The notes under the pieces: model-generated
The model's database searches: none
The model's input: the letters and a program-made list of their open reading frames with translations, nothing else
What the model was told of the DNA's origin: nothing
In this document: one piece after another, positions 29,232-38,510 of the stretch
How the letters are laid out: each line of letters opens with the position of its first letter
Numbering within the stretch: position 1 is the first letter of the stretch
Program-made: the position numbers and the translations under genes
Assembly (NCBI RefSeq): GCF_001294535.1
Contig: NZ_LGIC01000066.1
Span: 1 to 64,000, forward strand
Reading direction: 5' to 3'
DNA from: Cypionkella psychrotolerans
Lineage (GTDB): Bacteria; Pseudomonadota; Alphaproteobacteria; Rhodobacterales; Rhodobacteraceae
Length of the DNA stretch: 64,000 nucleotides

Positions 29232-29840
29232 GGAAAACTCCTGCAAAAACCGAAATCAAAGCTTACCGGCGGGCAGCACGGTTTGCACGCTCTGCGCAGC
29301 GGCGACAGGACTGCGCGCGGCACAGCCTTGGCGGTTGGTCACAATCTGAGCAAGATCATAGAGAGCGTTCACCTTCAACCCATGCGATTGTTTCAACCCA
29401 TGGGCCGATATATCACCCAAACAGGCCCGCCGTTCTAGGCGCACATTGCGCAAGGGAAATCGCACCACGGGGGCGATCATACGCCGCGGGGATCGCGAAG
29501 CGCAGCAATAGCGGGCAACGCGCGCTTCGGCGCCTCCGCCACCTGCTTGCTCACAGCGTTGCCGAAAGTCGACCCTTTCGCGCCCTCTGTGGGCCGGAGC
29601 AACAGCGTTTGCTGCAGCACAACACCCCGGTTTGAACCTGTTACCGACATGGCAAGCATCGAGCACACCCACTGGCACAGCCGATCCGAACCTCAATTAC
29701 CCTGAAAAGCCTCATCTTGCGGCAAGGCCCCACCCCAACCCACCCATCTTTACGCCGCCTTTACGCGAAAGCCTCACCTTCGACATATCGCCCTCACGCG
29801 AGGTTCTGGCAAAACGCACGGGTCAATCCCGGAGCACACC
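29232..29840. other. intergenic region between matB and the kdp operon
   Basis: This 609-base spacer contains promoters for two divergent units. Short frames on either strand lack family support. The most notable feature is a direct repeat of CTTTACGC (29748-29755 and 29759-29766), listed separately. A possible AT-rich promoter lies around 29690-29720. No RNA gene was recognised. Confidence 0.5.
29748..29766 (+). promoter_or_regulatory. direct repeat upstream of kdp, candidate KdpE site
   Basis: CTTTACGC occurs twice with an 11-bp period (one helical turn), about 75 bases before the first small ORF of the kdp operon. KdpE is an OmpR-type regulator, and such proteins bind tandem half-sites as dimers; the E. 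coli kdp site is a T-rich sequence containing TTTACAC. The assignment is inference. Confidence 0.45.
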
Positions 29841-29924
29841 ATGTCCGATCTCATCTACCTATCCCTAACCTTTGCCGCTTTTGGCGGCTGTGCGGCGCTG
29901 ATCCGCATCCTAGACCGTCTGTGA
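29841..29924 (+). CDS. 27-residue predicted membrane peptide ahead of kdpF
   Basis: The ORF MSDLIYLSLTFAAFGGCAAL... encodes 27 residues ending IRILDRL. It has a single hydrophobic segment (about residues 4-22) and a basic C-terminal end. It is preceded by GGAG eight bases upstream of its ATG, and its stop is seven bases from the kdpF ATG. Size, placement and one membrane span suggest a small subunit or regulator of the Kdp pump, similar in form to KdpF. It is below the usual length cut-off for gene callers. Its expression and function are unproven. Confidence 0.6.
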   Translation: MSDLIYLSLTFAAFGGCAALIRILDRL

Positions 29925-29931
29925 GGAAATA

Positions 29932-30018
29932 ATGTTCGACCTGATCCTAGGCCTTGCCGTTGCGGCGGGGCTGTTTGTCTATCTTGGGGTGGCGCTGATC
30001 GCCCCCCATCGTTTCTAG
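29932..30018 (+). CDS. kdpF: K+-transporting ATPase small subunit KdpF
   Basis: This is a 28-residue single-span membrane peptide (MFDLILGLAVAAGLFVYLGV...). In E. coli KdpF (29 residues) stabilises the KdpABC complex by sitting at the KdpA-KdpB interface. The sequence has the typical LxxYLxxAL-type core (VYLGVALIAPHRF) and a ribosome site GTGAGGAAAT. It ends six bases before kdpA, as in other kdpFABC operons. Confidence 0.88.
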   Translation: MFDLILGLAVAAGLFVYLGVALIAPHRF

Positions 30019-30024
30019 GGGCAA

Positions 30025-31698
30025 ATGATGACCCTGATTTCATACATCCTCTACTTCGCCGTACTGACAGCGCTTGCCCTTGGCTTAGCTGTCTGGATGC
30101 AACGGGTGTTTGAGGCCCGTATCCCGGCTTTGGTTTGGGTGGACCGCATCGTCTTGCGCAGCGCGGGGGTTGACCCCGACCGTCAGATGAACTGGGCCGC
30201 CTATGCCATGGCGGTGCTGGCCTTCAACCTTGCAGGCTTTGTGGTGCTTTACGCGCTGCTGCGCTTGCAGGGCTATCTGCCGCTGAACCCCGACGGCATG
30301 GGCGCTATGTCGCCCGATCTTGCGTTCAACACCGCCGTCAGCTTTATCACCAACACCAACTGGCAAGCCTATTCCGGCGAGGCGCAACTGTCTTACCTGT
30401 CGCAAATGGCCGGGCTGACGGTGCAAAACTTCGTCTCTGCCGCCAGCGGCATGGCGGTGGGCGTGGCGGTGATCCGGGGCTTTTCCGGCCCCAAAGACGG
30501 CGGGCTTGGCAACTTCTGGGCCGATATGACCCGCGCGACGCTGTGGATTCTTCTGCCGCTGTCGATTGCGCTGGCGCTGTATCTCGCCGCCCAAGGTGTG
30601 CCACAAACCCTGCTCGGTGCTGTCCACACCACCGGGCTTGAGGGCGCAGAACAGATCATCCCGCGCGGCCCTGCTGCGACGCAGATTGCCATCAAACAAC
30701 TCGGCACCAACGGCGGTGGCTTTTTCGGCGTCAACTCGGCGCATCCGTTTGAGAACCCGACGATTGCATCTGACCTTGCACAATGCCTGTCGATCCTGCT
30801 GATCCCGGTGGCGTTCTGCTTCCTGTTCGGCTCCATGGCACGCGAACGCCGCCAAGGTTGGGCGATCTTTGGCGCCATGGGCATCATGCTGCTGGCGGGC
30901 CTTGCGGTGATCCATTTCTACGAGACCGCAGGCAACCCGAGCCTTGGCATCGGCGCGAATATGGAGGGCAAAGAGGCCCGCTTCGGCGCAATGCTGTCCT
31001 CGCTGTGGGCGGCGTCCACCACGGCAGCCTCGAACGGCTCGGTCAACGCGATGCATGACAGCTTTATGCCGCTGTCGGGCATGGTGCTGATGGTGTTCAT
31101 GCAGATCGGTGAGGTGATCTTCGGCGGTGTCGGCTCCGGCCTCTATGGCATGCTGCTCTATTGCATCATCGCGGTGTTCTTGGCCGGGCTGATGGTCGGG
31201 CGCACCCCCGAATACCTTGGCCGCAAGATCGAAGCCCGCGAAGTGACGCTGGCCGTGGTGGGCTTCCTGTCCATGCCGCTGGGTATTCTGGTGGTCGGCG
31301 CGTTTGCTTCCACCCTACCCAGCGCCTTGGCCGCGATTCAAGATCCCGGCCCGCATGGCTTCAGCGAAGTGCTCTACGCCTATTCGAGCGCCACCGGCAA
31401 CAACGGCTCGGCCTTCGGCGGCTGGGGGGCATCGCTGCCGTGGCACACCACCGCCATGGGTCTGGTGATGATCCTTGGCCGCTATGCGATGATCATTCCG
31501 GTGCTGGCGATTGCAGGCTCGCTGTCGCGCAAGACCAAAGCCGAGGCCACCGCTGGCACCTTCCCGACCCATGGGCCGCTGTTCGTCACGCTCTTGATCC
31601 TGACCGTGCTGATCCTCGGCGCACTCACCTTCTTTCCTGTGCTGGCCCTTGGACCGATTGCGGAAGAAACCGCACGCGTCGCTGGTCAAAGCTTTTAA
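30025..31698 (+). CDS. kdpA: K+-transporting ATPase subunit A (channel-like)
   Basis: This is the potassium-selective pore subunit of the high-affinity K+ pump. It has 557 residues, the same length as E. coli KdpA, with about ten membrane spans. The four pore-loop/selectivity-filter repeats are visible around NTAVSFITNTNWQAY, KQLGTNGGGFFGVNSAHPFENPT, STTAASNGSVNAMHDSF and SATGNNGSAFGGWG. The first two ATGs are adjacent (30025 and 30028). It lies between kdpF and kdpB and is co-transcribed with them. Confidence 0.95.
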   Translation: MMTLISYILYFAVLTALALGLAVWMQRVFEARIPALVWVDRIVLRSAGVDPDRQMNWAAYAMAVLAFNLAGFVVLYALLRLQGYLPLNPDGMGAMSPDLAFNTAVSFITNTNWQAYSGEAQLSYLSQMAGLTVQNFVSAASGMAVGVAVIRGFSGPKDGGLGNFWADMTRATLWILLPLSIALALYLAAQGVPQTLLGAVHTTGLEGAEQIIPRGPAATQIAIKQLGTNGGGFFGVNSAHPFENPTIASDLAQCLSILLIPVAFCFLFGSMARERRQGWAIFGAMGIMLLAGLAVIHFYETAGNPSLGIGANMEGKEARFGAMLSSLWAASTTAASNGSVNAMHDSFMPLSGMVLMVFMQIGEVIFGGVGSGLYGMLLYCIIAVFLAGLMVGRTPEYLGRKIEAREVTLAVVGFLSMPLGILVVGAFASTLPSALAAIQDPGPHGFSEVLYAYSSATGNNGSAFGGWGASLPWHTTAMGLVMILGRYAMIIPVLAIAGSLSRKTKAEATAGTFPTHGPLFVTLLILTVLILGALTFFPVLALGPIAEETARVAGQSF

Positions 31699-31710
31699 GG
31701 AACCAAACCC

Positions 31711-33747
31711 ATGTCTAATTCCATCCCAACCGCAAGCCTGCGCGATCTGGCCCCAGCCGCCTTGCGTCAAACCTTCGTCAAGCTGGACCCGCGCGGCCTT
31801 GCCCGCAACCCAGTGATCTTCACCACAGCGGTGGTCGCCCTGATGACCACCATCCTCGCGCTGCGCGATATTGGCAGCGGCACGGTAGGCGGCTGGCAAG
31901 CGCTACATATCTCAATCTGGCTCTGGCTCTGCGTGCTGTTCGCCAACTTCGCCGAGGCTTTGGCCGAAGGTCGCGGTAAAGCCCGCGCTGATACGCTGCG
32001 CGCGACCAAAACCAAAGGCTATGTCAAACGCCTCGAAGGGCCGCAAAGCGAATTCGATGTGGCCCTGCTGACTCCGATTGATGACTTGCAAGCGGGCCAG
32101 TTCGTGCTGGTCGAGGCCGGCGATATCATCCCGACCGATGGCGAAGCCATGCGCGGTGTCGCTTCGGTGAACGAAAGTGCCATCACCGGCGAAAGTGCCC
32201 CGGTGATCCGCGAGGCCGGGGGGGATCGCTCCTCTGTCACCGGCGGCACCACGGTGGTTTCCGATTGGCTGGTGCTGCGCATCACCGCCGAGCCGGGCAA
32301 AAGCTTCATGGACCGCATGATTGCCTTGGTTGAGGGTGCCGAGCGGCAAAAGACCCCGAATGAAATCGCCCTGAACATCCTGCTCGCCGGGCTGACGCTG
32401 ATCTTCCTGTTCGTCGTCGTCACCCTGCCCGCTTTCGCCAGCTTTGCCGGGCTGAACATCCCCGTCGTGGTGCTGGGCGCACTATTCGTCACACTGATCC
32501 CCACCACCATCGGTGGCCTGCTGTCCGCCATCGGCATCGCCGGGATGGACCGTCTGGTGAAATTCAACGTCATCGCCAAATCCGGCCGCGCGGTGGAGGC
32601 CGCAGGTGACGTGGACACGCTGCTACTGGATAAAACCGGCACCATCACCTTCGGCAACCGTATGGCCGACGCGCTGATCCCCGCCCCCGGTGTCGATATG
32701 GCGACCTTGGCCGAGGCGGCTTACCTTGCCTCGCTGGCCGATGAGACGCCCGAGGGCCGTTCCATCGTCGAGAAAGCCCGCGCGTTGCTGGGCCGTGACC
32801 TTGCCCTGCCGGAAGGCTCCACCCCGGTCGAGTTCACAGCCCAAACCCGCCTGTCGGGCCTCGACCTCGCCGACGGCACCAGCCTGCGCAAAGGGGCCAT
32901 CGACGCCGTGGTACGCCTGACCACGCAAATCCCCGCCCCTGCCCTCGCGCAAGAAATCGACGCGATTGCCCGCTCTGGCGGCACGCCTCTGCTGGTCTCC
33001 AGCGGCTACACCATCCTTGGGGCTGTGCATCTGAAAGACGTGGTGAAACCCGGCGTGCGCGAGCGTTTTGCCGAACTCCGCGCCATGGGCATCCGCACCG
33101 TGATGATCACCGGCGACAACCCCCTGACCGCCGCCGCCATCGCCGCCGAAGCCGGAGTCGATGATTTCCTCGCCGAAGCCACGCCGGAAATGAAGCTCGA
33201 CCTGATCAAGCGCGAACAATCCGGGGGGCGTTTGGTTGCGATGTGTGGCGACGGCTCCAACGACGCCCCCGCTTTGGCACAAGCAGATGTGGGCGTGGCG
33301 ATGAACGCAGGCACCCCGGCGGCGAAAGAGGCAGCCAACCTGATCGACCTCGACAGCGATCCCACCAAACTGATCGAAATCGTCATGGTCGGCAAAGAAC
33401 TTTTGATCTCGCGCGGCTCGCTGACCACCTTCTCCATCGCCAATGACGTGGCGAAATACTTCGCCATCCTTCCGGCGATGTTTGTAGGCGCCTATCCCGG
33501 CCTCGCTGTGCTGAACATCATGGGCCTCGCCTCGCCCAATTCGGCGATCCTGTCGGCGGTGATCTTCAACGCGTTGATCCTAATTGCCCTCGTCCCCCTC
33601 GCGCTGCGCGGCGTGAAATACACCCCCTCCTCGGCAGCGGTGCTGCTGCGCCGCAATCTGCTGATCTACGGCTTAGGCGGCCTGATCGTGCCCTTCATCG
33701 GCATCAAGGCGATTGACCTCGCCCTCGTCGCGCTCCATCTGGCCTAA
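31711..33747 (+). CDS. kdpB: K+-transporting ATPase subunit B (P-type ATPase)
   Basis: This is the energising P-type ATPase of the Kdp pump (678 residues). The phosphorylated Asp307 lies in LLLDKTGT, the dephosphorylation motif TGES is at 159-162, and the hinge motif reads [18 protein letters not shown]. The Ser of TGES is residue 162, the same number as the serine whose phosphorylation inhibits the E. coli pump. Membrane spans occur at about 34-55, 62-82, 225-270 and the C-terminal third. An AAGGAACC ribosome site precedes the ATG. The next gene, kdpC, begins ten bases after the stop. Confidence 0.95.
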   Translation: MSNSIPTASLRDLAPAALRQTFVKLDPRGLARNPVIFTTAVVALMTTILALRDIGSGTVGGWQALHISIWLWLCVLFANFAEALAEGRGKARADTLRATKTKGYVKRLEGPQSEFDVALLTPIDDLQAGQFVLVEAGDIIPTDGEAMRGVASVNESAITGESAPVIREAGGDRSSVTGGTTVVSDWLVLRITAEPGKSFMDRMIALVEGAERQKTPNEIALNILLAGLTLIFLFVVVTLPAFASFAGLNIPVVVLGALFVTLIPTTIGGLLSAIGIAGMDRLVKFNVIAKSGRAVEAAGDVDTLLLDKTGTITFGNRMADALIPAPGVDMATLAEAAYLASLADETPEGRSIVEKARALLGRDLALPEGSTPVEFTAQTRLSGLDLADGTSLRKGAIDAVVRLTTQIPAPALAQEIDAIARSGGTPLLVSSGYTILGAVHLKDVVKPGVRERFAELRAMGIRTVMITGDNPLTAAAIAAEAGVDDFLAEATPEMKLDLIKREQSGGRLVAMCGDGSNDAPALAQADVGVAMNAGTPAAKEAANLIDLDSDPTKLIEIVMVGKELLISRGSLTTFSIANDVAKYFAILPAMFVGAYPGLAVLNIMGLASPNSAILSAVIFNALILIALVPLALRGVKYTPSSAAVLLRRNLLIYGLGGLIVPFIGIKAIDLALVALHLA

Positions 33748-33757
33748 GGAACCCATC

Positions 33758-34324
33758 ATGCTTTCCCATCTTCGTCCCGCAATCACCCTCACGCTTGGCT
33801 TCACCCTGCTCACAGGCCTCGCCTATCCCTTGGCAATCACTGGAGCGGCACAGGCGCTGTTCCCGACCCAAGCCAACGGCAGCTTTATCGAGAAAGGTGG
33901 CGCGGTGGTAGGCTCTGCCCTGATCGCGCAGTCCTTCACGAAAGCAGGCTATCTGCACCCCCGCCCCTCGGCCTCAAGCTACGGCGCGACCCCGTCTGGA
34001 GCCTCCAACCTCGGCCCCACCAACGCATCCCTGATCGCCAGCGTCGCCGAACGCCGCACCGCCTATACCGCCGAGAACGGCGCAGAGGCACCGATTGATG
34101 CAGTAACAACCTCGGCCTCTGGCCTAGACCCCGACATCAGCCCGGAAAACGCCGCCGCCCAAGCCGCCCGGATCGCCACCGCCCGCAACGCCGATCCCGC
34201 CGCCGTGCAAGCGCTGATCGCACAGCAGGTCAAAGCCCCACTGCTGGGCCTGTATGGAGAGCCGACGGTAAATGTGCTGCAAACCAACCTCGCGCTGGAT
34301 GCGGCCTTCCCCCTGCCGAAATGA
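33758..34324 (+). CDS. kdpC: K+-transporting ATPase subunit C
   Basis: KdpC (188 residues, E. coli 190) has one N-terminal membrane span (ITLTLGFTLLTGLAYPLAIT) and a soluble periplasmic domain. The family motifs GSALIAQSF, FHPRPS-like YLHPRPSASSYG, and GLDPDISPENAAAQAARIA are clear, as is LGLYGEPTVNVLQTNLALD near the end. I chose the ATG at 33758 after the AAGGAACC ribosome site; an upstream in-frame ATG at 33713 lies inside kdpB. It assists assembly and K+ binding in the KdpFABC complex. Confidence 0.94.
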   Translation: MLSHLRPAITLTLGFTLLTGLAYPLAITGAAQALFPTQANGSFIEKGGAVVGSALIAQSFTKAGYLHPRPSASSYGATPSGASNLGPTNASLIASVAERRTAYTAENGAEAPIDAVTTSASGLDPDISPENAAAQAARIATARNADPAAVQALIAQQVKAPLLGLYGEPTVNVLQTNLALDAAFPLPK

Positions 34325-34329
34325 CGCGA

Positions 34330-34899
34330 TCATCGCATCAGATCGGTCTCACTCCAGCCAAGAGCGGCCATATCCGCCGCCCTTGCCACCGCATCGTCGC
34401 CGACGATGAACTCGTCCAACTGCGGCGGCGCGATGGCAGTCGAGGACAGCATCGCATGAACCTGCCCGCGATGGTGCGTCTGATGCTGAAACAGATGCGA
34501 CAGCAGATCATCCGCCCGGTCAAGTTGCTGCCGCTCGCCACGATCCACACTGACGATCCGGGCCAGCCCCTCGGGCGTGAGCCCCCCTACAAACGCCAAC
34601 AACCGCGCGTCACACGCGCCCTGCGCCGCAACCAGCGCCTCCAGCGTCACCAACCCCCGCGCATCGCCCAGCGCTGCACGGTCCAGCCGATTGCCCTCCA
34701 GCGCATTGATATAAAATCGATCCACCAGCAAAATATGGTTCAACGTCGCGCGGATGGACGGGAAAAAACCCACGCGCGGCGCGGCATACTCCTCTGCCGA
34801 CAGGAGCGCGCAGGCACCATGCAAGCGATGGTTGGCAAGTCGGTTCATTTGCGCCAGTTTACGCCACACGCGGCAGGGATCACGGGATGATGCAGACAC
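34330..34899 (-). CDS. DinB-family protein
   Basis: This protein of up to 189 residues has the four-helix DinB/YfiT-like fold. Three His positions of the usual metal site can be seen: LNHILLVDRFY near residue 54, and HLFQHQTHHRGQVHAML near 140. These bind a divalent metal in relatives, several of which are thiol transferases. The start could be 34899 or the ATG at 34848 (MNRLANHRL), the latter matching the family start better. It is unusual in lying antisense between kdpC and kdpD, converging on kdpC with only five bases between stops. Confidence 0.85.
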   Translation of the reverse strand: MSASSRDPCRVWRKLAQMNRLANHRLHGACALLSAEEYAAPRVGFFPSIRATLNHILLVDRFYINALEGNRLDRAALGDARGLVTLEALVAAQGACDARLLAFVGGLTPEGLARIVSVDRGERQQLDRADDLLSHLFQHQTHHRGQVHAMLSSTAIAPPQLDEFIVGDDAVARAADMAALGWSETDLMR

Positions 34900-34965
34900 G
34901 AACTTTCCTCCCTTATTCCCGGCAAAACTACCGCAGCGCAGGCTTTGCGGCTAGGGGCCAAAGCC

Positions 34966-37641
34966 ATGGCTGACACCGACACCCGCCCCTCGCCCGCAGC
35001 CCTGTTGGACCGCGCCAACCGCGAAGGCCGTGGGCGGTTGAAGATCTTCATCGGCGCGGCCCCCGGTGTCGGCAAAACTTGGTCGATGCTGGACGACGGC
35101 CACCGCGAATGGGCCAAGGGCGTCGATGTGCTCGCCGCGGTCATCGAAACCCATGGCCGCGCGGAAACCGAGGCCAAACTCGCAGGCCTGCCCCTGCTGC
35201 CGCGCAAACCCGTGCTCTACAAAAACCGCGCCCTGACCGAGATGGATCTCGACGCCCTGCTCGCCCGCCGCCCCACACTGGCGCTGATTGATGAGCTGGC
35301 CCACACCAATGCCGAAGGCGGCCGCCATGAAAAACGCTGGCAGGATGTGGCCGAAGTCTTAGCCGCAGGCATCAACGTCTACACCACGCTGAACATCCAA
35401 CATATTGAAACCCTCAACGAAACCGTCGCCCGTATCACCGGCGTCCGGGTGCGCGAAACCGTGCCCGATCAGGTGCTGGAACTCGCCGATGAGATCGAAT
35501 TGATCGACCTGCCCCCCGATGAACTGCTCGAACGCCTGAAGGCAGGCAAAATCTACCCGCAAGATCAGGCCGCCCGCGCCCTCACCTCGTTCTTCGTCAA
35601 AGGCAACCTCACCGCCCTGCGCGAACTCGCGATGCGCACCGCCGCCGACCGGGTTGACGCGCAACTGCGCGAGCATATGGCCGCCAATGCCATCGAAGGC
35701 CCATGGCCCACCCAAGAACGCATCCTCGTTTGCCTGAACGACAGCCCCGCCGCCCGCGAAGCCATCCGGGTGGCCAAACGATCCGCCGACCGCGCCCGCG
35801 CCGATTGGATCGCGGTGAATGTCACCTCCGCCCGCCAGAATGACCTTGGCGAAGCGCAGCGTGACCGAATTTCCACCGCCCTGCGCCTCGCCGAACGCCT
35901 AGGCGCCGAGGTGGCAACCCTAGAGGCCGAGAACGACACCGCCAGCGCCATCCTGTCCTATGCCCGCGCGCGCAATGTCCGCCGCATCATTGTAGGCTAC
36001 CCCCGCCGCCGCCCGTGGTTCACCCGCTGGCTGCAAGAAGACGTGGTGCAAAACCTGATGCGCGGTGCCGGGTCGTTCGAGATAACCGTCGCCTCGCAAC
36101 CCGACGAACGCCTAGCCTCAGAACGCCCCCGCCTCACTCTGACCCCGCCCTCGCTTCGCGGCATCGCCGAGGCTATCGGCATTACTCTGCTCGCCAATCT
36201 CGCCGCCACTTTGGCCGACAGGCTGTTCCCCGTGGCATCCCTGTCGGTGATCTTCATGACCGCCGTGGTGATCGTGGCGTCGCGTCAAGGCAATCTGCCC
36301 GCCATCCTCGCCTCGATCCTCGGCTTTTTCTCTTACGATTTCTTCTTCGTCGAGCCGCGCTGGACCTTCACCATCACCGACCGCGGCGAAGTGCTCACCC
36401 TCTGCCTGTTCCTCGTGGCCTCTCTGATCACCGGCAACCTCGCCGCCCGCCTGCGCCAGCGCGTCCGCGTGCAAACCGAAATCGCCGACCGCACCAACAA
36501 GCTTTACGATTTCAGCCGCAAAGTCGCCGCCGCCGCCCAGCGCGATGATCTAATCTGGGCCGTCGTCAGCCATGTCGCGGTCAGCTTGCGCTGCGAAAGC
36601 ATCCTGTTGATGCCAGACACCAGCGAAACGCTGCAAGTCGTCGGCGGCTTCCCCCCGGAAGACCGTCTAGAAGTCCGCGACCAAACCGCCGCCCAATTCG
36701 CATGGGACAAAGGCCAGCCCGCCGGGCGCGGATCAGACACCCTGCCCACCGCGCGCTGGTATTTCATGCCGCTGAAAACCAACGAGAACCGCTTGGGTGT
36801 TCTCGGCATCGCCTTTAGCAACGACGGCGCGCTGACCCGGCTGGATCAACGCCTGATGGATGCGCTCAATGATCAGATCGTGCTGGCGCTGGAGCGCCTA
36901 CGGCTGACCGAAGACCTCGCCTCCACCCGCCTTGCCACCGAGACCGAACGCCTGCGCACCGCTTTGCTGTCGTCCGTCAGCCACGACCTGCGCACGCCGC
37001 TTGTCACCATCATCGGCGCCGCAGGCAGTCTGACTGACCCCGACGATCTGCCCGAGGCCAGCCGCTTAGAGCTGGCCGAACTGATCCGCGAAGAAGGTGA
37101 ACGCCTCGACCGCTATGTGCAAAACCTGCTCGACATGACCCGGCTTGGCCATGGCGCACTCCACCCCCATCTCTCCGCCGTCGATCTGGCCGAAGTCGTA
37201 GGCTCCGCCCGCCACCGCATGCGCGCCATCTTGCGGCTGCATCCGCTGACCACCGATCTGCCGCAACCCTTGCCACAAGTGCAAGCCGATCCGGTCCTGC
37301 TGGAACAAGTCCTGTTCAACATCATCGACAACGCCGCCAAATACGCGCCCGAAGGCAGCGAGATCACGCTCTCCGCCAAAACCAACGGCACCCTGCTGAC
37401 CCTGACCATCGCCGACAGCGGCCCCGGCATCCCCCCCGAAGACCGCGACCGCATCTTCGAGATGTTCTTCCGGGTTGAAAGCGGCGATCGCCAACGCGCA
37501 GGCACTGGCTTGGGCTTGGCTATCTGCAAAGGCCTGATCGAAGCCATGGGCGGCTCCATCCGCGCCGAAGCCACATGGCCAAACGGCACTGGCACGCGTA
37601 TCGTGATCACGCTGCAAATCCTCATCGCAGCCCAAACCTGA
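34966..37641 (+). CDS. kdpD: osmosensitive K+ channel sensor histidine kinase
   Basis: This membrane histidine kinase senses K+ limitation and phosphorylates KdpE. The 891-residue protein has the KdpD N-terminal domain with Walker A GAAPGVGKT (30-38) and DELAHTN, a USP domain (about 245-365), four closely spaced membrane spans (about 395-490), a GAF-like region (about 510-650) and the kinase core. The phosphoacceptor His lies in SVSHDLRTPL, with N-box FNIIDNAAKYAPEG and G-box DSGPGIPPEDR. I use the ATG at 34966; an in-frame TTG at 34945 is less likely. kdpE follows 15 bases on. It is separated from kdpFABC by the antisense DinB gene. Confidence 0.94.
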   Translation: MADTDTRPSPAALLDRANREGRGRLKIFIGAAPGVGKTWSMLDDGHREWAKGVDVLAAVIETHGRAETEAKLAGLPLLPRKPVLYKNRALTEMDLDALLARRPTLALIDELAHTNAEGGRHEKRWQDVAEVLAAGINVYTTLNIQHIETLNETVARITGVRVRETVPDQVLELADEIELIDLPPDELLERLKAGKIYPQDQAARALTSFFVKGNLTALRELAMRTAADRVDAQLREHMAANAIEGPWPTQERILVCLNDSPAAREAIRVAKRSADRARADWIAVNVTSARQNDLGEAQRDRISTALRLAERLGAEVATLEAENDTASAILSYARARNVRRIIVGYPRRRPWFTRWLQEDVVQNLMRGAGSFEITVASQPDERLASERPRLTLTPPSLRGIAEAIGITLLANLAATLADRLFPVASLSVIFMTAVVIVASRQGNLPAILASILGFFSYDFFFVEPRWTFTITDRGEVLTLCLFLVASLITGNLAARLRQRVRVQTEIADRTNKLYDFSRKVAAAAQRDDLIWAVVSHVAVSLRCESILLMPDTSETLQVVGGFPPEDRLEVRDQTAAQFAWDKGQPAGRGSDTLPTARWYFMPLKTNENRLGVLGIAFSNDGALTRLDQRLMDALNDQIVLALERLRLTEDLASTRLATETERLRTALLSSVSHDLRTPLVTIIGAAGSLTDPDDLPEASRLELAELIREEGERLDRYVQNLLDMTRLGHGALHPHLSAVDLAEVVGSARHRMRAILRLHPLTTDLPQPLPQVQADPVLLEQVLFNIIDNAAKYAPEGSEITLSAKTNGTLLTLTIADSGPGIPPEDRDRIFEMFFRVESGDRQRAGTGLGLAICKGLIEAMGGSIRAEATWPNGTGTRIVITLQILIAAQT

Positions 37642-37656
37642 GCCCTCGAAAGCCAT

Positions 37657-38361
37657 ATGACAACCGCCCGTATCCTCGTCATCGACGACGAAGCCCCGAT
37701 CCGCCGCTTTCTGCGGGTGGCGCTGGAATCCGATGGCCATGATGTGATCGAGGCCGCCACCGCCCGCGAAGGCCTGCTCGCCGCCGCCCGTGAAACCCCC
37801 GCCATGCTGATCCTCGATCTCGGCCTGCCCGATGCCGATGGCCTGAGCGTGCTGCGCGATCTGCGCGGGTGGAGCACGATGCCGGTGCTGATCCTCTCCG
37901 TCCGCGCCGATGAGGCGGGCAAGGTCGCAGCCCTTGATGCAGGCGCGCAGGATTACGTCGTCAAACCCTTCAGCGTCAAAGAACTGCTCGCCCGCGTCCG
38001 CAGCCTGCTGCGCGACCGCAGCCCCAATGACTCCGCCCCCGCCCTCATCACCGCAGGCGATCTGCGCATCGACGCCGCCCTGCACCAAGTCAGCCAAAGC
38101 GGCACCATCCTGCACCTGACCAAGCGCGAGTTTGACATGCTGTGGATGCTCGCCTCAAACACCGGACGGCTGGTGACGCAAACCATGATCCTCAGCACGC
38201 TCTGGGGCCCCGCCCATGCCGAAGACAGCCAATACCTGCGGGTGTTCATTCGCCAGTTGCGCGCCAAACTCGGCGACGACGCCGCCAACCCGCGCTACAT
38301 CATGACCGAACCCGGTGTCGGCTACCGCTTCATCGCCAGCAATGACTCTGTGGGCAACTGA
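37657..38361 (+). CDS. kdpE: response regulator KdpE
   Basis: This is an OmpR/PhoB-type response regulator of 234 residues that activates the kdp operon when phosphorylated by KdpD. The receiver has acidic residues ILVIDDE (6-12), phosphorylated Asp54 (LILDLGLPD) and the switch Lys in YVVKPFS. The C-terminal winged helix carries HLTKREFDMLWML, LRVFIRQLRAKLGDD and GVGYRFIA. It ends the kdp gene set; the next gene starts 149 bases downstream. Confidence 0.94.
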   Translation: MTTARILVIDDEAPIRRFLRVALESDGHDVIEAATAREGLLAAARETPAMLILDLGLPDADGLSVLRDLRGWSTMPVLILSVRADEAGKVAALDAGAQDYVVKPFSVKELLARVRSLLRDRSPNDSAPALITAGDLRIDAALHQVSQSGTILHLTKREFDMLWMLASNTGRLVTQTMILSTLWGPAHAEDSQYLRVFIRQLRAKLGDDAANPRYIMTEPGVGYRFIASNDSVGN

Positions 38362-38510
38362 CTCGCCGCCTTGCCACAACAATCCCCGTAGCCCCTCGTC
38401 AAAACCTCTCAACCGCGGTTGGCATTCCAGCCGCCGTTGCCCTACGCTGTCCCCATCAAACGCCCCGTGCCACGCCACGGCGGCCAGAAAAAACATATAG
38501 GATCAAACAC

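Noticed and set aside
37066-38115. Long minus-strand open frame over kdpD and kdpE
   Set aside because: Shadow of two certain genes, with a low-complexity Gly/Asp-rich product.
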